From positions 1 to 6,161 of the forward strand of contig JADHNM010000056.1 in NCBI GenBank assembly GCA_016779505.1: 6,161 bases of DNA, given 5' to 3'. This stretch comes from SAR86 cluster bacterium (GTDB taxonomy: Bacteria > Pseudomonadota > Gammaproteobacteria > Magnimaribacterales > D2472). A program made the translations under genes and the position numbers. This document shows positions 1 to 5,963 of this stretch, piece after piece. Numbering within the stretch: the stretch's first letter is position 1; every line of letters begins with the position of its first letter. The notes beneath the pieces were generated by a model, which did not search any database, was not told the origin of the DNA, and saw only the letters and a list, made by a program, of their open reading frames with translations.

Positions 1-596
1 GGCTGAAGAAATCGCTCGACCCATTCGGCGTCTTGCTGCTCAAAGACATGCCTTTTATTTAATCTATTTTCATGGCCTTGCCAAAACTCAAAATAATATG
101 GAATGAAAGAATAGCCTCCCCAGAAATCTGGTCTAGGGGTTTCAGCATTCATGAATTCTAAAGTTTCATAAAAATTTTTTGCAACTGCATCAAAAGACTC
201 AATAGCCTGAGATTGATTAGAGCTTATCGCTAATGCATTTTTTTCTTTGGTTCTTCCTTGAAAATGCTTATCAGAAAACTCAGAAGATGTTTTAAAAATT
301 TTTGCTTTCATTCTAATTTGAGTATTAATGCTTGCCCAATAAATAAGAATGGAAACTTGGCTATGAGACTCAAACTGATTTGCTTTAGGGGAGAGATAGT
401 TTGAAAAAAATATCCATTCATTATTATCAATATATTTAAGATTTACGTACCTTGCCTCAACTTCTTTCGATGGCTGGTTATAAGATGAGACAGAAATTGC
501 TTCTACTCCTTTTTGGCCATTTTCTAGAGCTTTTTGATAAAGCGACTGAAAGTGAATGTAGGGTTTTTCAGAGTTTGGATTAAGAAATTTAATCAT
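1..596 (-). CDS. pdxH: Pyridoxamine/pyridoxine 5'-phosphate oxidase (PdxH-like), 3' end cut by window edge
   Basis: Open from an ATG at 596 to the left edge: 198 complete codons plus a CCN proline codon cut by the edge. The PNPOx family uses FMN and O2 to oxidise pyridoxine or pyridoxamine 5'-phosphate to pyridoxal 5'-phosphate in the cytoplasm. Family landmarks run in order: R49 and K54 (RYVNLK), SPKA with K71, Q93, R115, SSNQS at 125-129, FWGGY at 158-162, EFWQG at 170-174 and RLNKR at 178-182. The end, RFLQP, aligns with the RLAP C-terminus of E. coli PdxH (218 aa), so very little is missing; the shorter length comes mainly from the N-terminus. By recalled alignment, E. coli substrate-site residues Tyr129, Ser137 and His199 correspond to H111, K119 and N180, so activity may differ. 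The start is the first ATG after an in-frame TGA four codons upstream. No Shine-Dalgarno sequence is visible and the tRNA ends only 15 bases away. A PNPOx-like enzyme with another role is possible. Confidence 0.82.
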   Translation of the reverse strand, partial: MIKFLNPNSEKPYIHFQSLYQKALENGQKGVEAISVSSYNQPSKEVEARYVNLKYIDNNEWIFFSNYLSPKANQFESHSQVSILIYWASINTQIRMKAKIFKTSSEFSDKHFQGRTKEKNALAISSNQSQAIESFDAVAKNFYETLEFMNAETPRPDFWGGYSFIPYYFEFWQGHENRLNKRHVFEQQDAEWVERFLQ

Positions 597-611
597 GAAC
601 AGTCAATGTGA

Positions 612-698
612 TGGTGCCCAGAGCCGGACTTGAACCGGCACGAAGTTGCCTTCGAGGGATTTTAAGTCCCTTGTGTCTACCAATTCCACCACCTGGGC
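612..698 (-). tRNA. tRNA-Leu, anticodon UAA, CCA encoded
   Basis: The 87-nt minus-strand sequence folds as a class II tRNA. The acceptor stem GCCCAGG pairs with TCTGGGC (one G-U), followed by discriminator A and an encoded CCA (614-612). The anticodon stem AGGGA/TCCCT encloses the loop CTTAAAA (666-660), which places anticodon TAA at 664-662. The long variable arm is a 5-bp stem, CGAAG/CTTCG, capped by the tetraloop GCAA. The T arm is GCCGG-TTCAAGT-CCGGC. The D-loop and anticodon arm closely resemble E. coli tRNA-Leu(UAA), which reads UUA and UUG, abundant codons in AT-rich genomes. It lies 50 bases after the rpsA stop and 15 bases before the pdxH-like start. It may be processed from a longer transcript; no clear terminator or promoter separates it from its neighbours. 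Confidence 0.97.
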
Positions 699-748
699 AA
701 TTAGTTTGTATGATCAATATTTCTATTAATTTAAGTATTAGAGATAAA

Positions 749-2056
749 TTAAGCACTAAGCTTTAGTGAAATCCTTTCTCTTTCGGCGTCAATTCCAAAA
801 ATGATGCAAGAGAGCTTGTCACCTTTTTTATAATTTTCCATTGCTTCAGCAGGATTTTCATCTTCCGTAATATCAGAAAGATGGATTAAGCCGTCAATAT
901 CTCCCTCTAATCCAACAAAAATTCCAAAATCAGTAACAGATTTTATGCTGCCTTCAACAGAATCGCCCAATCCATACTTATTGGCAAACTCTGTCCAGGG
1001 GTTAGCTTTAGTTTGCTTTAAGCCAAGAGAGATTCTTCTCTTATCATGATCAATCTCTAAAACCATAACTTTAATTTTTTCTTCTAAATCAACGACTTTT
1101 GATGGGTGAATGTTCTTATTAGTCCAATCTAGCTCTGATAAATGGATTAAACCCTCAACTCCCTGCTCAAGCTCAGCAAAACATCCATAATCTGTTAAGT
1201 TTGAAACTGTAGCTTCATACACGCCACCAACAGAATATTTTCCTTCAATTGTTTCCCATGGATCATTTTGGATCTGCTTTAATCCTAATGAAACACGTAG
1301 TTTTTCTTTATCAAAACTTAAGATTTTTACATCAATTTCCTGCCCAAGACTTAAAACCTCTGATGGATTAGTGACCCTTGACCATGAAATATCTGTAATA
1401 TGCAAAAGACCATCTAGGCCCCCTAGATCAACAAAAGCCCCATAGTCTGTTAGATTTTTTACAACACCTTTAACTATTTGACCTTCATCTAGATTTTTTA
1501 ATAGCTCAACTTTTTCAGCAGAATTGATTTTCTCTAAAACAGCTTTTCTTGAAAGCACAACATTGTTTCTTTTGTAATCTAATTTTATGACTTTAAATTC
1601 TTGAACAGTATTTTCAAGCTCTGGGGCTTCCTTAACAGGTCTGATATCTACAAGTGAGCCAGGTAAAAATGCTTTAACGACATCAACCTCTACTGAAAAT
1701 CCACCTTTAACTCTTGTTAGAACCTTGCCTTCAACAAACTCTCCTGTCTCTAAAGCTTCTTCAAGCTTTTTCCAAGTACCGATTTTTCTTGCTTTTTCAC
1801 GAGAAATTCTTGTTTCTCCATATCCATCTTCAACAGCCTCTAAAGCAACTTGTACTTCATCACCAGATTCAATTTCAACCGACCCATCATTATTTCTAAA
1901 TTCATCCAAGGAAATAACTCCTTCAGATTTCAATCCAACATGGACAGTCACCCATTCTTTATCAACATCTAAAACAACTCCTGTGACAATGGAGCCGGGT
2001 TGCATTTCAAGTGTGCTTAGACTTTCGTCTAATAGTGCAGCAAAACTTTCTGACAT
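749..2056 (-). CDS. rpsA: 30S ribosomal protein S1, five-domain form
   Basis: This 435-residue protein binds mRNA on the small ribosomal subunit and promotes initiation on weak or structured leaders. It begins MSESFAALLDESL, close to E. coli S1. Five S1/OB-fold domains follow, at about residues 19-88, 105-172, 189-260, 274-347 and 361-433. Domains 1-2 are the diverged ribosome-binding pair. Domains 3-5 carry the canonical RNA-binding pattern: NLTDYGAFVDLGG and GLLHITDISW in domain 3, NLTDYGCF and GLIHLSELDWTNKNIHPSK in domain 4, SVTDFGIFVGLEG and GLIHLSDI in domain 5. The protein stops at ERERISLKLSA, exactly where E. coli S1 (557 aa, six domains) continues into domain 6. Only 50 bases separate the stop from the tRNA, so no displaced sixth domain can be hidden in another frame. 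The gene follows cmk by 5 bases, the usual proteobacterial cmk-rpsA pairing. The ATG start is supported by family alignment and an upstream AAGGA. Confidence 0.97.
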   Translation of the reverse strand: MSESFAALLDESLSTLEMQPGSIVTGVVLDVDKEWVTVHVGLKSEGVISLDEFRNNDGSVEIESGDEVQVALEAVEDGYGETRISREKARKIGTWKKLEEALETGEFVEGKVLTRVKGGFSVEVDVVKAFLPGSLVDIRPVKEAPELENTVQEFKVIKLDYKRNNVVLSRKAVLEKINSAEKVELLKNLDEGQIVKGVVKNLTDYGAFVDLGGLDGLLHITDISWSRVTNPSEVLSLGQEIDVKILSFDKEKLRVSLGLKQIQNDPWETIEGKYSVGGVYEATVSNLTDYGCFAELEQGVEGLIHLSELDWTNKNIHPSKVVDLEEKIKVMVLEIDHDKRRISLGLKQTKANPWTEFANKYGLGDSVEGSIKSVTDFGIFVGLEGDIDGLIHLSDITEDENPAEAMENYKKGDKLSCIIFGIDAERERISLKLSA

Positions 2057-2061
2057 ATTTT

Positions 2062-2724
2062 TTATACTTCCTTGGTATTTTCTTTATAAATTTTTAAAAC
2101 TATTTCTAACACTTCTTGAGGATTTAGATTGGAGGAATTCACTTCTATAGAATCATCAGCTGGTATCAAAGGGGATATTTCTCTTGCCTTATCAGCCTCA
2201 TCTCGCAATCTAATATCGTCAATTAGATCGCGCATATTAACGCCTTGACCGGCATTCTGCAACTCTAAAAATCTTCTCTTTGCTCTTACTTCTGCATCAG
2301 CAACTAAAAAAATTTTTGTCCCGGCATCAGGAAAGACAACTGTGCCCATATCCCTACCATCTGCAACCAATCCATGATTACTTGCTAAGTCTCGTTGAAA
2401 GCTAATTAAATTAGCTCTTGTTTCTTTTAGACTGCTTAATTTTGATGCTGATTTAGCTATATTTTCATGACGAAGAATTGAAGTAATATCTTTGTTCTTC
2501 TCAAAAACATGCATTTCGCGATCAAAGCTATCAATTTTTAAGTTAGCAAATAATTCTGTAGCAGTAGAATGGTTTTGACTTTGATCAAAACAATATGAAT
2601 ATGCTCGGTAAAGTAGACCGCTGTCTAATAAAATAAAATTAAGCTCTTTAGCTAATGCTTTTGCTAGGGATCCTTTGCCAGAAGCTGACGGTCCATCAAT
2701 AGTAATAATATTATTATTTTTCAA
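2062..2724 (-). CDS. cmk: Cytidylate kinase
   Basis: This 220-residue soluble kinase transfers the ATP gamma-phosphate to CMP or dCMP, feeding CDP/CTP and dCTP pools. E. coli Cmk is 227 aa. The P-loop GPSASGKGS is at residues 11-19, the nucleotide-site motif DSGLLYR at 34-40, and the signature ADGRDMGTVVFPDA at 121-134. The lid region IRLRDEADKAREISPL at 171-186 supplies the arginines and aspartate typical of the family. The start is TTG at 2724-2722: an in-frame TAG lies four codons upstream, there is no ATG or GTG between, and the first internal methionine (residue 71) lies after the P-loop. The gene overlaps the aroA end by 11 bases, with AGGA 7 bases before the TTG, so translation is probably coupled to aroA. 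It sits between aroA and rpsA, as in many Gammaproteobacteria. Confidence 0.96.
   Translation of the reverse strand: MKNNNIITIDGPSASGKGSLAKALAKELNFILLDSGLLYRAYSYCFDQSQNHSTATELFANLKIDSFDREMHVFEKNKDITSILRHENIAKSASKLSSLKETRANLISFQRDLASNHGLVADGRDMGTVVFPDAGTKIFLVADAEVRAKRRFLELQNAGQGVNMRDLIDDIRLRDEADKAREISPLIPADDSIEVNSSNLNPQEVLEIVLKIYKENTKEV
2067..2073 (-). promoter_or_regulatory. Ribosome binding site of rpsA inside the cmk 3' end
   Basis: AAGGAAG reads on the minus strand within the last codons of cmk, 10 bases before the rpsA ATG (12 bases if AAGGA alone is counted), followed by an A/T-only stretch. The spacing is long for a classical site but usable. Because the gap between genes is only 5 bases, any leader structure for rpsA must lie within cmk coding sequence. 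Confidence 0.6.
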
Positions 2725-4030
2725 GCCTATATCCTACAGAAGAAGTTAGTTCAATAAAATTAGGAAATGATGTAAAAATATTTTTACAATCCTCAACAAT
2801 TATTGGTTGAGAGCACTTCAGACCAGCAATTAAAAAACTCATAGCAATTCTATGATCATCATGAGATTTAATGGAGGCTGAATGATCTATTGAGAGTGTA
2901 TCTGAACTTCCTGAAATACACATACCATCTTCAAAATTTTTATGAACAACTCCAAGGCTGCTAAAACCATCTGAAACCGCCTTGAGTCTATCTGATTCCT
3001 TGACTCTTAATTCAGCTGCATCTCGAATTACCGTTTCCCCCTCAGCAAATGCAGCCGCAATAGAAAGGATGGGTATTTCATCAATAATATTAGGAATGAT
3101 ATCTCCAGAAAGTTCAACTCCTTTTAATGTAGATTTTTTGACTGCTAAATCAGCGCAAGGCTCTCCTGACTCCAACCTTTGATTTTTAACTTCAATATTT
3201 GCACCCATTTTTTTTAAGGCTTCCAATACTCCTGTTCTAGAAGGATTCATTCCAACATTAGTAATTTCTAGACCAGGTGAATTGCTAATTAAGGCCCCAA
3301 CAATCAAAAAAGCAGCTGATGAAATATCGCCTACTACTGTATAGTCTGTTGCTTGCAAATGATTAGAAGGTGAAAGCTGAATAACATTTTTACTGCCTTT
3401 AGAAGCGATTTCTACATTTGCTCCAAAGTGTTTTAACATTCTTTCTGTGTGGTCTCTGGTCTGCACAGGTTCAATAATTTCGACACCTACGCCTGAAGCA
3501 AGGCCGGCTAATAAGATACTTGATTTAACCTGGGCGCTTGCAACTGGTAACTCGTATGTATATTGCTTATGAAATAATGCTGGTGAAAGTGAAATAGGCA
3601 ACATTCCATTAGATGCCTCGATATTGGCGCCCATTTCAGTTAATGGCTTGATAACTCTGCTCATTGGTCGAGATGATAGAGATTCATCGCCGCAAAAAGA
3701 AAGATTTAAACCCATGCCAGAAGTTAAACCCAGCATGAGGCGTAAGCCTGTTCCAGAATTACCCAGATTTAGTGCCTCCTCAGCGTTTTGAAAGATTTTC
3801 TGTCTTTTAGATAAATGAACTAAGCCATTTTTATCAACTGTAATACCTGCTCCTATTTGATTTAGCGCGCTCATTGTTGAGAGTGGGTCTTCAGCGTGCA
3901 AGAAACCATCAACTGTCATTTCTTGATTCATCAGAGCTCCAATCATGAGAACTCTTTGCGATATAGATTTATCTCCAGGACATTGAACTGTTCCAAAGAT
4001 CTTGCTATTTGGAGAGGTTGTTAAATTCAA
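2714..4030 (-). CDS. aroA: 3-phosphoshikimate 1-carboxyvinyltransferase (EPSP synthase), class II-like
   Basis: This 438-residue enzyme of the shikimate pathway joins shikimate 3-phosphate and phosphoenolpyruvate to give EPSP, the precursor of chorismate. Visible motifs are PGDKSIS (18-24), LNLGNSGTGLRL (87-98), RPMSRVIKPL (121-130), SAQVKSS (165-171), RDHTER (192-197), NPSRTG (262-267), the catalytic-aspartate segment NIIDEIP (D317), LRVKESDRL with E345, and DDHR (391-394). GDKS, SAQVK and RDHTE match three of the four motifs used to define class II enzymes; the fourth, N-x-T-R, appears as NPSR. The residue equivalent to E. coli Gly96 is still glycine (G93). The start is TTG at 4030-4028, overlapping the tyrA TGA as TTGA. 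An in-frame TGA lies upstream with no ATG or GTG between, and the first internal methionine (29) lies past the GDKS motif. In Pseudomonas the equivalent gene is fused to tyrA; here it is separate. Confidence 0.96.
   Translation of the reverse strand: MNLTTSPNSKIFGTVQCPGDKSISQRVLMIGALMNQEMTVDGFLHAEDPLSTMSALNQIGAGITVDKNGLVHLSKRQKIFQNAEEALNLGNSGTGLRLMLGLTSGMGLNLSFCGDESLSSRPMSRVIKPLTEMGANIEASNGMLPISLSPALFHKQYTYELPVASAQVKSSILLAGLASGVGVEIIEPVQTRDHTERMLKHFGANVEIASKGSKNVIQLSPSNHLQATDYTVVGDISSAAFLIVGALISNSPGLEITNVGMNPSRTGVLEALKKMGANIEVKNQRLESGEPCADLAVKKSTLKGVELSGDIIPNIIDEIPILSIAAAFAEGETVIRDAAELRVKESDRLKAVSDGFSSLGVVHKNFEDGMCISGSSDTLSIDHSASIKSHDDHRIAMSFLIAGLKCSQPIIVEDCKNIFTSFPNFIELTSSVGYRLEK
2732..2735 (-). 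promoter_or_regulatory. Ribosome binding site supporting the TTG start of cmk
   Basis: AGGA on the minus strand, inside the last codons of aroA, lies 7 bases before the TTG at 2724. This spacing is near ideal and supports TTG as the true start, since no ATG or GTG is available in frame between the upstream TAG and the P-loop. Confidence 0.65.
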
Positions 4031-4869
4031 AATTTTGATTCCTTGAAAGCTTTGAGTTCACTTAAAAAATCCTGCAGACTTTTAGGATCATTCTCAATCT
4101 TATCCTGCAGGATATTAAGACTTTGCACTAAATCATTTATTGCAGAAGAAATGTTTTTTTCATTCATTGAAAAAATATCTGTCCACATTTCAGGAGAAGA
4201 CGATGCCAGTCTTAAAAATTCTCCAAGACCTCCGCCTGAAAAAAGTGCAAGATCATCCTGGTCAAGTCCTTTTAAAGTATTTAATAATGCGTAGGCAGCA
4301 ACATGAGGAAGATGGCTAGAATATGCAAATATCTGATCATGTAACTCAGCATCCAAAACTGAAACTTTTGACCCAAGCTCAGTCCACAAACTCATCACTC
4401 GATTTACATGAAGTGATGCTGCAGAATCATGATAAGACAAAATTGTTGACTTTCCCTTAAACAGATCATCAATAGAATTTATTTCACCTGAAAGATGGGA
4501 GCCTGCTACGGGGTGCGAAAAGATAATATTTTCAGGAAAATTAAATTTTTGTAAAATTTTATTGAGAGAGCTTTTGGTGCTAGTTGTATCTGTGATGGTG
4601 ACTGAAGAATTAAATAAAAATTCTAGGGATTTTAAAATATCAGTAGTGACACTTGGAGGAGTGGCGATAATAACCAATGAATCTTCATATTCAATTCTTT
4701 TTAGATCATCAAGAGACTCGAGTGATTCTTGGATTGATTGATTCTCTAATGCATTGCTTATGCTGCTTTGGTTTGTATCAAAAGCCAAAATTTGATGATC
4801 CTTGGAGCCTGATAAAGTTTTAGCTATTGAGCCTCCAATTAAACCTAGGCCAATAATGGTAATTTTCAT
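4027..4869 (-). CDS. tyrA: Prephenate/arogenate (cyclohexadienyl) dehydrogenase
   Basis: This 280-residue dehydrogenase oxidatively decarboxylates prephenate (or arogenate) towards tyrosine. It has an N-terminal Rossmann domain with GLGLIGGS at 7-14 and an acidic residue at the end of the second strand (D31 in AFDTN), which favours NAD over NADP. S97 in DTTSTK, H119 in HPVAGSH, H186 in SHLPH and R220 in GEFLR match catalytic or substrate-binding positions of TyrA proteins as I recall them from the Aquifex enzyme. SGGGLGEFLRLASSSPEMW (211-229) is the family's C-terminal helical signature. No chorismate mutase, ACT or AroA domain is attached. The usual HPxAGSE motif has histidine (H125) in place of the glutamate. 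The gene starts with ATG in an ATGA overlap with hisC and lacks a strong Shine-Dalgarno sequence, so coupled translation is likely. Preference for prephenate or arogenate cannot be decided from sequence. Confidence 0.93.
   Translation of the reverse strand: MKITIIGLGLIGGSIAKTLSGSKDHQILAFDTNQSSISNALENQSIQESLESLDDLKRIEYEDSLVIIATPPSVTTDILKSLEFLFNSSVTITDTTSTKSSLNKILQKFNFPENIIFSHPVAGSHLSGEINSIDDLFKGKSTILSYHDSAASLHVNRVMSLWTELGSKVSVLDAELHDQIFAYSSHLPHVAAYALLNTLKGLDQDDLALFSGGGLGEFLRLASSSPEMWTDIFSMNEKNISSAINDLVQSLNILQDKIENDPKSLQDFLSELKAFKESKF
4040..4044 (-). promoter_or_regulatory. Ribosome binding site supporting the TTG start of aroA
   Basis: AAGGA on the minus strand, within the last codons of tyrA, is 9 bases before the TTG at 4030. 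Together with the lack of any other usable start before the GDKS motif, it supports TTG initiation at the four-base overlap with tyrA. Confidence 0.65.
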
Positions 4870-5963
4870 AAAAGTTCTTTTAGTGCGTTAAGAAATTTTA
4901 AGTTTTCAGCCTCAGTTCCAATGGTAACTCTAATAAAGTCTTTCATATCATATAAATCAACCGACCTAACGATGACACCTTTTTTCATAAGATTGTTAAA
5001 CATTTCTTTGCCAATAAAATTACCTTTAAAGGTAATAAAGTTTCCAACAGATGGAATGCACTCGAGCCCAAGTTTAGATAATTGATCAAATAAAAAATCA
5101 TATTGTTGTGAATTTAACTCTATGCTTTGATGAATGTGCTCATGATCATTGATAGCTACTGCAGCCATGGCCTGCGCTAAAGTATTTACATTGAAGGGCT
5201 GCCTGATTCGATTAAAGACTTCAATTAAAGTTGGATGAGCTATGCCGTATCCCACTCTAATGCTGGCTAGGCCATGAATCTTAGAAAATGTTTTTGTAAT
5301 TAGCAAATTATCAAATTCACTTAGGAGATCAATAGGTTTAACGTAATCTTCTTTTGTTACATACTCAAAATAGGCACAATCTAATACAACCAAAACAGAC
5401 GACGGCACTTTTTTAAGAAGTGAATGCACTTCGTCATGGCTGTTGTATGTTCCCGTTGGATTATTTGGGTTGGCAATAAAAATTACTCTTGTATTATTTT
5501 CTAGATGGTCAGCAAATGAGTTTAGATCATGGCCCCAATTGCATGTTGGAACCTCAATCATTGATGCGCCTGCAGATTGTGTGACTATTTTATAAACTGC
5601 AAATGCATGCTTTGAAGCAATTGATGAGGTATCAGGATTTAAGAAAGCTCTAGCAGCTAATTCTAGAATCTCATTAGAGCCATTTCCTATAATAATATTA
5701 TCAACAGGAACATTCTCATGATTAGCAATCTCTTTTTTTAGCTTTGTTCCATTCCCATCAGGATATAAATGCATATCACTTTTAAGCTCCGATAAGATTG
5801 CAAGTGCTTTAGGGGATGCTCCTAAAGGGTTTTCATTGCTTGCTAGCTTCACTACTTCACTGTGACCATATTCTGCAACGACCTCTTCAATTGAGCGGCC
5901 TGGCTCATAAGGATGAAGGTCCTCAATCCCTGGATTAAGATTATTTAGAATGTCTGAACTCAT
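4866..5963 (-). CDS. hisC: Histidinol-phosphate / aromatic aminotransferase (HisC family)
   Basis: This 365-residue, PLP-dependent, fold type I aminotransferase has the usual HisC length. Landmarks are PYEPGRSIEEV (18-28), LASNENPLG (40-48), YPDG (67-70), GNGSNEIL (93-100), NPNNPTG (165-171), D195 in LDCAY for the PLP pyridine nitrogen, the Schiff-base lysine K228 in TFSKIHGLASIRVGY, and the substrate-carboxylate arginine R345 in FIRVTIG. HisC enzymes exchange histidinol phosphate with imidazole acetol phosphate. The copy located between pheA and tyrA in Pseudomonas-type clusters is thought also to serve phenylalanine and tyrosine synthesis by transaminating phenylpyruvate and 4-hydroxyphenylpyruvate or prephenate. 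That context fits here, but whether the genome has a second hisC in a his operon is unknown. The ATG overlaps the pheA stop (ATGA) and the tyrA ATG overlaps its own stop, giving a tightly coupled pheA-hisC-tyrA unit. Confidence 0.94.
   Translation of the reverse strand: MSSDILNNLNPGIEDLHPYEPGRSIEEVVAEYGHSEVVKLASNENPLGASPKALAILSELKSDMHLYPDGNGTKLKKEIANHENVPVDNIIIGNGSNEILELAARAFLNPDTSSIASKHAFAVYKIVTQSAGASMIEVPTCNWGHDLNSFADHLENNTRVIFIANPNNPTGTYNSHDEVHSLLKKVPSSVLVVLDCAYFEYVTKEDYVKPIDLLSEFDNLLITKTFSKIHGLASIRVGYGIAHPTLIEVFNRIRQPFNVNTLAQAMAAVAINDHEHIHQSIELNSQQYDFLFDQLSKLGLECIPSVGNFITFKGNFIGKEMFNNLMKKGVIVRSVDLYDMKDFIRVTIGTEAENLKFLNALKELL

Noticed and set aside
699..735. Possible sigma-70 promoter for the tRNA in the 50-base gap
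   Set aside because: The gap is A/T-rich and gives weak -35/-10-like strings at several offsets, none convincing; any choice would be arbitrary.
719..741. Possible hairpin between rpsA and the tRNA as a terminator
   Set aside because: The inverted repeat around CTATTA/TAATAG is A/T-only and mismatched, with no GC stem or T-tract, so a Rho-independent terminator is not supported.
1714..2150. Plus-strand open frames of 61 and 141 codons opposite rpsA and cmk
   Set aside because: They lie antisense to well-conserved genes, have low-complexity Ser/Phe/Leu-rich translations and show no family motif; they are shadows of the coding strand.
2703..2720. AT-only repeat-like run at the start of cmk
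   Set aside because: It encodes the Asn/Ile-rich N-terminus of Cmk (KNNNII) and is explained by AT-rich codon use.
2982..3182. Plus-strand open frame of 66 codons opposite aroA
   Set aside because: It is antisense to conserved EPSP synthase motifs and has no recognisable domain or ribosome binding site.
4071..4114. CCTGCAG occurring twice, once as the palindrome TCCTGCAGGA
   Set aside because: Both copies encode Leu-Gln-Asp in the TyrA C-terminal helix; a chance codon repeat explains them without a binding site.
4043..4294. Plus-strand open frame of 83 codons opposite tyrA
   Set aside because: It is antisense to the conserved C-terminal TyrA signature and its translation resembles no known protein.
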